From Phocaeicola plebeius (lineage in GTDB: Bacteria > Bacteroidota > Bacteroidia > Bacteroidales > Bacteroidaceae), in the NCBI GenBank assembly GCA_004558305.1, contig SFDG01000101.1, positions 1 to 5,901 of the forward strand: a stretch of DNA of 5,901 nucleotides, read 5' to 3'. Position numbers and translations under genes: made by a program. The notes under the pieces are model-generated. The model worked only from the letters and a program-made list of their open reading frames with translations, was not told the origin of the DNA and did no database searches. Positions 1 to 5,840 of the stretch are shown piece by piece; position 1 is the stretch's first letter, and every line of letters begins with the position of its first letter.

Positions 1-219
1 ACCGAATGGGGCATCTATGTGGAAATCAACGAGAACAAGTGCGAGGGCATGGTGCCGATGCGCGACCTGGGCGATGACTATTATCTCTTCGACGAGAAGA
101 ACTACTGCCTCATCGGCCGCCGCCATCACCGCAAGTTCAGCCTGGGCGACCCCGTCAAGATAAAGGTGGCACGCGCCAATCTGGAGAAAAAGCAGCTGGA
201 CTTTACGCTGGTAGAGTAA
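1..219 (+). CDS. rnr: Ribonuclease R, C-terminal fragment (5' end outside the window)
   Basis: The frame is open from the first base and ends with TAA at 217-219, giving the last 72 residues of a longer protein. The fragment reads TEWGIYVEINENKCEGMVP, then RDLGDDYYLFDEKNY, then LGDPVKIKVARANLEKKQLD near the end. This matches the S1 RNA-binding domain at the C-terminus of bacterial RNase R: the 'GIYVEI.EN.CEGMV' strand, the 'DDYY.FDE' segment and the closing 'KKQLDF.LV'. RNase R is a cytoplasmic 3'-to-5' exoribonuclease that degrades structured RNA; the S1 domain grips the substrate and the catalytic RNB domain lies upstream, outside this window. The GTG at 19 is internal, not a start. The protein ends within a few residues of the S1 domain, without the basic tail of the E. 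coli enzyme. It is probably functionally unrelated to the downstream susCD pair. Identification rests on recognition of the family pattern, not a search. Confidence 0.88.
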   Translation, partial: TEWGIYVEINENKCEGMVPMRDLGDDYYLFDEKNYCLIGRRHHRKFSLGDPVKIKVARANLEKKQLDFTLVE

Positions 220-246
220 TTCCGTTGTGCCCTGGAGGGTGTATGC

Positions 247-274
247 TTTATTCCCCTTCGGGGCACCGAATAAA
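247..274 (+). terminator. Stem-loop downstream of rnr, candidate terminator
   Basis: TTTATTC (247-253) pairs perfectly with GAATAAA (268-274). Inside it CCC (254-256) pairs with GGG (261-263) around a TTCG loop, leaving CACC (264-267) as a bulge on the 3' side. It lies 27 bases after the rnr stop, which suits a 3'-end structure. No T tract follows, so it may be an RNA-stabilising 3' hairpin rather than a classical intrinsic terminator. Confidence 0.4.
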
Positions 275-288
275 CCACAAAAAGAAGG

Positions 289-307
289 AAGATAAGGGCG
301 TTATCTT
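289..307 (+). terminator. AT-rich stem-loop followed by a short T run, just upstream of the susC-like promoter
   Basis: AAGATAA (289-295) pairs perfectly with TTATCTT (301-307) around a GGGCG loop, and two further G-T pairs are possible outward. The stem is preceded by a purine-rich run and its 3' arm runs into TTTT (306-309), a weak intrinsic-terminator shape that could end rnr transcription. Its loop (296-300) also lies where the -33 element of the promoter at 320-327 would be expected, so an operator role for the susC-like promoter is an alternative. The stem has only one G-C pair. Confidence 0.3.
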
Positions 308-319
308 TTAGAAAATCGC

Positions 320-327
320 TACTTTTG
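320..327 (+). promoter_or_regulatory. Candidate -7 promoter element (TACTTTTG) for the susC/susD-like operon
   Basis: TACTTTTG fits the TAnnTTTG -7 consensus of the Bacteroidota housekeeping sigma factor. It ends 33 bases before the susC-like ATG, which would give a leader of roughly 25 nt rich in A and T and without a Shine-Dalgarno, as is usual in this phylum. No good TTG -33 element is visible about 20 bases upstream (297-300 reads GGCG), so the promoter may be weak or need an activator. A second near match, TATCTTTT at 302-309, lies just upstream. Confidence 0.5.
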
Positions 328-360
328 CAACGCAAACCATAAAATAAAATAATATTAGCA

Positions 361-3300
361 ATGAAAGAGTCAAACACAAAGCGATGGTTGATGACGGCAG
401 TGCTGGCAGCCTTCTGTATGGCAGTCAGCTTCGCCCAGACCGTGAGTGGAACCGTGACCGAGGCAGATACGGGGGAACCCGTGATTGGAGCAACTATCCA
501 AGTCGTCGGCACGACAGTAGGCACCATTACCGATGTGGAGGGTGCATTTCTCTTGAACAATCTTCCGTCAGATGCCCGCGAACTGGAGATTTCGTATGTG
601 GGCATGCTGCCCGTTCGGTGGCAGTTGTCGCAGGGTCGGGAAAACATTGTCATCCGGCTGAAAGCCGACGAACAGCAGCTGGAGGAGGTGGTGGTGACCG
701 CCATGGGTATCTCCCGCGACAAGAAGGCCCTGGGCTATGCGGTCTCGGAAGTGAAAGGCAGCGAGCTGCTCCGCTCCCGGGGCGGACTGACCAATCCTGT
801 CAATGCCCTGCAGGGACAGGTGCCCGGCCTGCAGATCAGCAGTGCCAGTGGGGCAATGGGCGGTTCCTCGAAAATTCTGATCCGGGGTGTCAGCTCCATA
901 TCGGGCAGCAACCAGCCCTTGTTCGTCATTGACGGCGTGCCCATTGAGGGAGGTGACTTCAACTCCGAGGACACCCAGCGAGGAGCGGGCGGTTACGATT
1001 ACGGCAACCTGGTGCAGGACATCAATCCCGATGACATCGAGAGCATTTCCGTGCTGAAGGGGGCGAGTGCGTCGGCCCTCTACGGCTCCCGGGCCAACAA
1101 CGGGGTCGTGCTCATCTCCACCAAGAAAGGGGCATCAGGGCAGGATGTGGAAGTGTCGTTCAGCTCTACCGCCTCGATGGAAGTGGTCAACAAGCTGCCC
1201 AAGTTCCAGAACCTGTATGGCGGCGGCAGCAGCCAGAACGGCTTCTCTACCGTTACCATCAACGGCATCGAATATCAGACGCCCGACTATGTTTCCGACG
1301 AAAGCTGGGGACCGCGGTTCGAAGGGCAGGAGGTGCTCTCGTGGTACGACCTGGCACAGTGGGAGGCCAACGGCAAGCAGGGAAATCCCACGACCTCGAA
1401 ATGGCTGCCCACGCAGCACGATATCGACGAATATTTCGAGACAGGCTATTCGTTCACCAACAACCTGTCCGTCGCCAAGCGGACCGACCTGTCCGCCTTC
1501 CGGGTTTCCTATACCAATTCCTATACCCACAGCTACATGCCGGGCAGCAAGCTCCAGAAGAACATGCTGAACGCCACGGCCTCGCAGAAGAGCAACAACC
1601 AGCGGCTGGAGCTGTTCCTGAACGTCACGTACACCAACCAGCGGGCGGAGGGCAGACCCGACACCGGCTATGGCGACGATAACGTCATGACGCAGCTGGT
1701 ACAGTGGGGGCAGCGGCAGCTGGACATGAGTCGGTTGAAGGCCTGCTACCTGATGCCCGACGGGTCGCAGGCAGGCTGGAACCGGAAGGCATGGGACAAT
1801 CCGGACCTGATGTACCACAACAACCCGTATTGGACGGCCTACATGAATGCGGAGAACGACTCGCGCCACCGCGTCTATGGAAACGTGGGCTTCTCCTACC
1901 GGCTGTGGCCCTGGCTCAAGCTGCAGTACAAGACGAATCTCGACTATTTTTCCGAGAAACTGCACGAACACCGGGCGGTAGGCTCTTACACACAGTCTTA
2001 TTATCGGGAGAAGTCGCAGCAGCAGTACGAACTCAACCAGGAACTCTTGCTGATGGGCGACCGCAGCTGGGGCGACTGGTCCCTCCACGCTACCGCCGGT
2101 GCCAACCTGATGCACCGCCGCTACGAACTGGTGGGCGGTGAGACGAACGGCGGACTGGCCATCCCCCTGTTCTACAACCTGAAGAACTCGGTGGAGACTC
2201 CTATCTCCTATAACGAACTGTCCCGCCGTTCCACCCGGTCGGTGTTCGCCAATGCCAGTGTGGGCTGGAAGAATCTGGTCTATCTGGAAGCCACCCTGCG
2301 CGGTGACCGTTCGTCCACCCTTCCCAAAGGCAACAATACCTATCTCTATCCTTCCGTAACCGGCAGCTTCCTGTTCTCCGAACTGCTGCAGGGCAAGGCT
2401 TCCTGGCTCACCTTCGGCAAGCTGCGGGCCGGCTGGGCGAAGGTGGGCAGTGACACTGACCCTTACCGGCTGCTGACGGTCTATGACCAGTACACGAACA
2501 TCGGCAGCGGGGCTCCGGGATATGTGCAGAACTCTACGTTGAACAGTGCCGACCTGAAGCCGGAATCCACTTATTCGTGGGAGGTGGGCATGGAGCTGTC
2601 CCTCTTCGCCAACCGGTTGGGACTGGACTTCACCTACTATTCCAGCAGGTCGTGCGACCAGATTGTCCCCTTCTCCGTATCAGGCAGCACGGGCTACACC
2701 AGTGCGGTAGTCAATGCCGGCGAACTGAGCAACCGGGGCATCGAACTGTCCCTGCGGGGTACGCCGGTGCAGACCCGCCGTTTTGAATGGAACACGACAC
2801 TGACACTGTCGCACAACCGGAACCGGGTGGAGAAGCTGATTGACGAGGTGGACTACTACTGCATTGCGCAAGGTCGTGTGCTTGGTGAGCAGTTGGGGGC
2901 AATGGTCGGACAGGAATACGGGGTCATCATGGGAACGGATTATGTCTATGATGCGAACGGCAACAGGAAGGTGGATCCCACGACCGGTCTGTACCAGTAC
3001 ACGGATGCCCTGGCACCTCTGGGATCAGCCTATCCCAAAGTGACGGGCGGCTGGAACCATGCGTTCCGGCTGGGACGCTTCGATGCCGGGCTTCAGTTCG
3101 GTTTCCAGCAGGGTGGACATTACATGTCTGCCACCTATGCAAATGCGTGTTATTCCGGCGTGTTGGAGGAAACCGTTGCCGACAACATCCGCGAGACGGG
3201 GCTGGTGCTGGAAGGAGTGGTGGACGACCAGGGAACCCCCAACACGAAGGTGGTGTCGGCCCGCGACCATTTCAAGTCGTTGTTTGCCGGACCTCACCGG

Positions 3301-3555
3301 GCTGCCCTGCTGAAGACCGACTATGTGCGGCTGCGGGAGGTGAGTGTGGGCTATACGTTCCCGCTGCGTTCCGGTTCGGTGGTCAAGTCGTTCCGCCTCT
3401 CTGCCTATGGGCGCAACCTCGCAGTGTGGGGACCCGACGTGAAGCACCTGGATCCCGATGTCGCTGTGACCAGTTCGGGCAATGTACAGGGACTGGAAGG
3501 AGGCCCCTCTCCTTCGGTAGCCAATTACGGCGTGACAGTTAATTTGAAATTCTAA
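361..3555 (+). CDS. SusC/RagA-family TonB-dependent outer-membrane transporter
   Basis: This 1064-residue protein has the usual length and architecture of SusC/RagA transporters, the 22-strand outer-membrane barrels that import glycans, peptides or similar ligands using TonB energy. Residues 1-25 form a Sec signal peptide (basic n-region, hydrophobic MTAVLAAFCMAV, cleavage at SFA|QT). Residues about 27-100 are a carboxypeptidase-regulatory-like beta domain (VSGTVTEADTGEPVIGATI, then GAFLL). A TonB box, LEEVVVTAMG, lies at 107-116. The plug follows, with NPVNALQGQVPGL at 145-157, LFVIDGVPI at 187-195 and the SusC signature DIESISVLKGASASALYGSR at 225-244. The rest is barrel, including LREVSVGYTFP near 991-1001 and a terminal phenylalanine (VNLKF) typical of barrel insertion by BAM. 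There is no N-terminal STN domain, so direct ECF-sigma/anti-sigma transduction is unlikely. The frame is intact. The ATG at 361 is chosen because it starts the signal peptide directly and sits just after the promoter and an A-rich leader. The substrate is unknown. Confidence 0.95.
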   Translation: MKESNTKRWLMTAVLAAFCMAVSFAQTVSGTVTEADTGEPVIGATIQVVGTTVGTITDVEGAFLLNNLPSDARELEISYVGMLPVRWQLSQGRENIVIRLKADEQQLEEVVVTAMGISRDKKALGYAVSEVKGSELLRSRGGLTNPVNALQGQVPGLQISSASGAMGGSSKILIRGVSSISGSNQPLFVIDGVPIEGGDFNSEDTQRGAGGYDYGNLVQDINPDDIESISVLKGASASALYGSRANNGVVLISTKKGASGQDVEVSFSSTASMEVVNKLPKFQNLYGGGSSQNGFSTVTINGIEYQTPDYVSDESWGPRFEGQEVLSWYDLAQWEANGKQGNPTTSKWLPTQHDIDEYFETGYSFTNNLSVAKRTDLSAFRVSYTNSYTHSYMPGSKLQKNMLNATASQKSNNQRLELFLNVTYTNQRAEGRPDTGYGDDNVMTQLVQWGQRQLDMSRLKACYLMPDGSQAGWNRKAWDNPDLMYHNNPYWTAYMNAENDSRHRVYGNVGFSYRLWPWLKLQYKTNLDYFSEKLHEHRAVGSYTQSYYREKSQQQYELNQELLLMGDRSWGDWSLHATAGANLMHRRYELVGGETNGGLAIPLFYNLKNSVETPISYNELSRRSTRSVFANASVGWKNLVYLEATLRGDRSSTLPKGNNTYLYPSVTGSFLFSELLQGKASWLTFGKLRAGWAKVGSDTDPYRLLTVYDQYTNIGSGAPGYVQNSTLNSADLKPESTYSWEVGMELSLFANRLGLDFTYYSSRSCDQIVPFSVSGSTGYTSAVVNAGELSNRGIELSLRGTPVQTRRFEWNTTLTLSHNRNRVEKLIDEVDYYCIAQGRVLGEQLGAMVGQEYGVIMGTDYVYDANGNRKVDPTTGLYQYTDALAPLGSAYPKVTGGWNHAFRLGRFDAGLQFGFQQGGHYMSATYANACYSGVLEETVADNIRETGLVLEGVVDDQGTPNTKVVSARDHFKSLFAGPHRAALLKTDYVRLREVSVGYTFPLRSGSVVKSFRLSAYGRNLAVWGPDVKHLDPDVAVTSSGNVQGLEGGPSPSVANYGVTVNLKF

Positions 3556-3563
3556 CCCTATTG

Positions 3564-5174
3564 ATGAATATGATAGCAACCATGAAAGCAAGAATACACG
3601 ATAACCGTTGGTATGCCCTGGCCTTGGCTGTCTGCCTGTTTTTCCTGACAGCCTGTGAGAACCTGGAGCAAATGAACCAGAATCCTAACAATCCTTCGTC
3701 CGTCCCCTCGCACATGCTGATGAACGGGGCGGAGAAGTGGGTACTGGATGCTGTGACAGACGTATATGTGTCGGGACGTACATACATTTTGTATTCCCAG
3801 TACTGGGCGCAGCGGTTCTATACCGAAGAGTCGCGGTACCAATTCCGTCAGGAGCAGGTAAATGGACTGTTCGACAACCTGTACCGGGGCATATACAATC
3901 TGGAGAAGGTGGTGCGTCTGAACACGGAGCCTGCTTCGGCCGCTGCGAATGCCGCCTACGGAGCCAACTGCAACCAGATAGCCGCTGCCACCATCCTCAA
4001 GGTATGGGTGATGAGCCTTATCACGGACACTTGGGGCGATGTGCCCTATACCGATGCCGCAAAGTTAGACGAAGGGCAGTACTATACGCGCTACGACACC
4101 CAGAAGGACATCTATGCCGGGATGCTGGCCGAGCTGAAGGAGGCGGTGGCGATGATTGACGAGAGCCGTCCGGCCTTTGTGTCGGGGAGCGACATGATTT
4201 ACGACGGCGATGCCACCAAGTGGAAGCGGTTCGGCAATTCCCTCCGCTGCCGGTTGGCCGTCCACCTGTCGAAGGTCGATCCTGCCTGGAAGGACTATAT
4301 CCGGGAGGCAGTGGCCGACGGCGTGTTCCAAAGCATCGACGATGCTGCCCTGTTCCATTATGCGGCCAGTGGTACGGATTACTGCAAGTTCTACGATATT
4401 TTCTTTGTCAGGGGACGCAACGACTTCACCATCTCCCGCCAGCTGGCCGACCTGATGACGGGCACTCCCGATACCCTGAACGGCAAGACTCATCCGTGGG
4501 AAGGGATTACCGATCCCCGGCTGCGCATCTATGCCCATGTGAAGGACGGCGTGTGCAAGGGAATGGCGTACGGGCTGTCGAGCGACGATGTCATGGCCGC
4601 CGTGACCGGCACCCCCGACTGGTCGGTCAATCCTCCGTTCTTCCTGGCCAAGGACTTCGCTTTCCCCATCATGACCTATGCGGAACTGCAGTTCATCCTG
4701 TGCGAGGCGAACGATTATTCCGTGGAGGAGTACCGCAAGGGCGTACAGTCGTCCATCCGGTTCTGGGCCATTCAGTCGATGACGGACATCACTACCGAGG
4801 AGGCTTTGGCCTACATCGATACCGTGTCGGAGCGGGTGGATGCCGAGACGCTGGCCGTACAGAAGTACATCGACCTCTACCTGAACGGGGCCGAGGCATG
4901 GACGGAACTGCGCCGCACGGGCTATCCCGAGCAGTTAGTGCGTCCGAGCGAAGTGAGTACAGAGGTCGAGGGGCGGCAGGCCTTGTTCGTGCCTTTCTAC
5001 GACACGAAGGGTTTCATTGCCCGCCGTCTGCTTTATCCCTCCTCGGAAAGCACGCTGAACAACACGTATTGGCAGGAGGCCGTTGATCGGCTGCAGGACG
5101 GTACCAATAACTTCTATTCGCCGATGTACTGGGATGTCCGCACATCGGCCTATGATCATCCTGCCAACCGATAA
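3564..5174 (+). CDS. SusD/RagB-family nutrient-binding surface lipoprotein (SusD-like_2 type)
   Basis: This is the lipoprotein partner of the preceding transporter. In characterised SusCD complexes it closes over the barrel like a lid and captures the ligand outside the cell. From the ATG at 3564 it has 536 residues, normal for the family. The hydrophobic segment YALALAVCLFFLTAC ends in an LTAC lipobox, making Cys31 the lipidated residue. The body resembles the 'SusD-like_2' (PF12771) branch: NQNPNNPSSVP after the Cys, WVMSLITDTWGDVPYTDA near 148-165, YAELQFILCEAND near 372-384, DLYLNGAEAWTELRRTGYP at 437-455, and a C-terminal RRLLYPSSES...NNTYWQEAV block at 487-507. The helical repeats characteristic of SusD are consistent with this. 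The SusC stop is only 8 bases upstream, implying co-transcription and probably translational coupling. The start is ambiguous: ATG at 3582 would give a tidier signal peptide (MKARIH..., Cys25); TTG at 3561 is unlikely. The ligand is not known. Confidence 0.93.
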   Translation: MNMIATMKARIHDNRWYALALAVCLFFLTACENLEQMNQNPNNPSSVPSHMLMNGAEKWVLDAVTDVYVSGRTYILYSQYWAQRFYTEESRYQFRQEQVNGLFDNLYRGIYNLEKVVRLNTEPASAAANAAYGANCNQIAAATILKVWVMSLITDTWGDVPYTDAAKLDEGQYYTRYDTQKDIYAGMLAELKEAVAMIDESRPAFVSGSDMIYDGDATKWKRFGNSLRCRLAVHLSKVDPAWKDYIREAVADGVFQSIDDAALFHYAASGTDYCKFYDIFFVRGRNDFTISRQLADLMTGTPDTLNGKTHPWEGITDPRLRIYAHVKDGVCKGMAYGLSSDDVMAAVTGTPDWSVNPPFFLAKDFAFPIMTYAELQFILCEANDYSVEEYRKGVQSSIRFWAIQSMTDITTEEALAYIDTVSERVDAETLAVQKYIDLYLNGAEAWTELRRTGYPEQLVRPSEVSTEVEGRQALFVPFYDTKGFIARRLLYPSSESTLNNTYWQEAVDRLQDGTNNFYSPMYWDVRTSAYDHPANR

Positions 5175-5177
5175 GGA

Positions 5178-5213
5178 AGGCGGGGAGAGAGGGCAGCCGT
5201 TTTCTCTTCGCTT
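5178..5213 (+). terminator. GC-rich hairpin directly after the SusD-like stop, candidate operon terminator
   Basis: The segment 5178-5191 can pair with 5200-5213 in an uninterrupted stem of about 14 pairs, several of them G-T wobbles: AGGCGGGGAGAGAG against TTTTCTCTTCGCTT, around GGGCAGCC-like loop bases. It starts four bases after the TAA of the lipoprotein gene and is the strongest structure near the operon end. It has no following T tract, so it could instead protect the mRNA 3' end. Confidence 0.42.
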
Positions 5214-5247
5214 GAACTTCTGAGTCGCTTCGCCTTTGGTGTGAAAC

Positions 5248-5259
5248 CATTCGCGAATG
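5248..5259. repeat. Perfect 12-bp palindrome CATTCGCGAATG
   Basis: CATTCGCGAATG reads the same on both strands. It directly follows GTGAAAC (5241-5247), a word that recurs in the left arm of the inverted repeat at 5287-5293 and, inverted, in its right arm. A dimeric DNA-binding protein site is possible, but nothing nearby identifies the protein. Confidence 0.3.
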
Positions 5260-5283
5260 ATGAGTGGGGTATCCTATCAATGG

Positions 5284-5342
5284 TAGTGAAACGAAGAACT
5301 TGCATGCATTCACTTTGTATCAGCGCATTCTTCGTTTCACTA
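5284..5342. repeat. Perfect 15-bp inverted repeat with 29-base spacer
   Basis: TAGTGAAACGAAGAA (5284-5298) is the exact reverse complement of TTCTTCGTTTCACTA (5328-5342). Wobble and further pairs (5283/5343, 5282/5344, 5281/5345) extend the stem as RNA. The 29-base spacer holds an 8-bp palindrome, TGCATGCA (5301-5308). It is 110 bases after the SusD-like stop and no T tract follows the right arm, so a simple terminator is not the obvious reading. It could be a second 3' structure, a protein-binding or recombination site, or a small repeated element. Confidence 0.75.
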
Positions 5343-5399
5343 TTAATGACAAATAATCACTACTGTCTGGGGCATTGTTGCAGTTTTTTGTTTTTCTCC

Positions 5400-5430
5400 T
5401 TGCTTCGTCTGCAATTTTTTTATATCTTTG
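5400..5430 (+). promoter_or_regulatory. Bacteroidota-type promoter, TTG-N20-TATCTTTG
   Basis: TATCTTTG at 5423-5430 is a full match to the TAnnTTTG -7 element, and TTG at 5400-5402 lies exactly 20 bases upstream, within the 19-21 spacing expected for the -33 element. This is the best-formed promoter in the window. Transcription would start near 5437 and run rightward into a region with no convincing protein gene. Confidence 0.5.
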
Positions 5431-5436
5431 AAATCA

Positions 5437-5629
5437 GTAATTCGTAGAAAACCATCAAGCGTGACCTTGCAACCATGCAATCAGCAGGAAAAATCAGGCA
5501 ACGTGGGTAGTGACAAAATAGAGCATTGGGAAATTATCAATCAACACAAGCAATAAACGTACATTTTTCACGTGCAATGGGACTAGTTGCTATAGCTGCT
5601 TTAGAGAGATGGCTGAACTCCATTTTTTT
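5437..5629 (+). ncRNA. Possible small RNA of about 190 nt between a promoter and a terminator-like hairpin
   Basis: The interval is bounded by the promoter at 5400-5430 and by a hairpin with a seven-T run at 5603-5629. Inside it are a 5-bp stem with a four-base loop (TTGCA 5467-5471, TGCAA 5476-5480) and a longer-range complement (CATTG 5524-5528 with CAATG 5575-5579). I could not match it to 6S, tmRNA, SRP or RNase P RNA. The ends do not show an obvious closing stem. The call rests only on the promoter plus terminator arrangement. Confidence 0.22.
5603..5629 (+). terminator. Hairpin with seven-T run, candidate intrinsic terminator
   Basis: ATGG (5609-5612) pairs with CCAT (5620-5623) around a seven-base loop, and T residues run from 5623 to 5629. 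The upstream AGAGAG (5603-5608) can pair with the T tract by A-T and G-T pairs, giving about ten pairs in all. The stem has only two G-C pairs, so it is a weak terminator candidate. Confidence 0.3.
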
Positions 5630-5808
5630 ATTATAGAGTCCCTAATTAGGTCAAACCGATGAAATAACAGAGGTAATATGAGAGCGTTACAAGGTGACAA
5701 GATGCATAAACCAATCAAAAATGATTGTAGGATAGTTTTGGTAGCTAAGCGTTACGTTAAAAAATGCAATTATTGTTGACTAAACGAGCGTCCTTCCACA
5801 GAAATGTC

Positions 5809-5816
5809 TATCTTTG
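5809..5816 (+). promoter_or_regulatory. Candidate -7 promoter element TATCTTTG near the right edge
   Basis: TATCTTTG matches the TAnnTTTG -7 consensus exactly, and the following TATC is also often seen in Bacteroides promoters. A TTG at the expected distance is absent; the nearest (5776-5778) is 30 bases away. Transcription would start near 5822, just before the ATG at 5835. The element is flanked by ATGTCT (5804-5809) and AGACAT (5841-5846), an inverted pair that could be an operator. Confidence 0.42.
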
Positions 5817-5820
5817 TATC

Positions 5821-5840
5821 GTGCATAGGAATCTATGTAC
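5821..5840 (+). promoter_or_regulatory. Hairpin covering the ATG at 5835
   Basis: GTGCATAG (5821-5828) pairs with CTATGTAC (5833-5840) around a GAAT loop, with one G-T pair. The ATG at 5835-5837 lies in the right arm, so in the mRNA the start codon would be sequestered. It begins at about the predicted transcription start of the 5809-5816 promoter. Confidence 0.35.

Larger units (their letters stand above)
5175..5834. other. Long non-coding region, becoming AT-rich from about 5340
   Basis: These 660 bases contain no protein gene that I can support. The first 100 or so bases keep the higher GC of the genes and hold the post-operon hairpin. The remainder is markedly richer in A and T; for example the line 5701-5760 has 20 G or C in 60. 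Features inside it are the 15-bp inverted repeat, a promoter at 5400-5430, a terminator-like hairpin at 5603-5629 and several short perfect palindromes (5248-5259, 5301-5308, 5589-5596, 5641-5650). No tRNA, rRNA or CRISPR repeat was recognised. It could be a small-RNA locus, a decayed mobile element, or the upstream region of the next gene. Confidence 0.6.

Noticed and set aside
126..722. Minus-strand frame of 198 codons spanning the rnr end, the intergenic region and the susC-like start
   Set aside because: It overlaps two well-supported plus-strand genes and the promoter region, has no promoter of its own, and its Ser/Thr/Val-rich product looks like a shadow.
1135..2115. Long open frame of 326 codons on the minus strand
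   Set aside because: It lies wholly inside the transporter gene, has low-complexity Val/Leu/Arg-rich sequence typical of the reverse complement of a GC-rich gene, and matches no family.
3025..3591. Minus-strand frame of 188 codons across the susC/susD-like junction
   Set aside because: It is antisense to the barrel end and the lipoprotein start, with no recognisable domain or promoter.
4220..5086. Plus-strand alternative frame of 288 codons inside the SusD-like gene
   Set aside because: The product is Arg/Gly/His-rich, out of frame with a clearly assigned lipoprotein gene, and fits a GC-rich shadow frame.
5378..5421. TTGCAG/CTGCAA complement followed by seven T residues, resembling a terminator
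   Set aside because: The stem is only 6 bp around a 25-base loop, too weak to support a terminator; the T run is more simply part of the promoter spacer.
5241..5447. 68-codon frame, or 55 codons from ATG 5280, with a basic start and two hydrophobic stretches
   Set aside because: It superficially resembles a small membrane protein, but its sequence is produced by the inverted repeat and T-rich runs, it runs through a promoter, and its GTG start has no support. A chance frame is more likely.
5428..5556. Open frame of about 42 codons from TTG 5428 to TAA 5554-5556
   Set aside because: It has no ATG start, the TTG overlaps the -7 element of the promoter, and no family is recognisable.
5733..5740. 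TAGTTTTG, another match to the TAnnTTTG promoter element
   Set aside because: There is no TTG at 19-21 bases upstream, and eight-base degenerate matches are expected by chance in AT-rich DNA.
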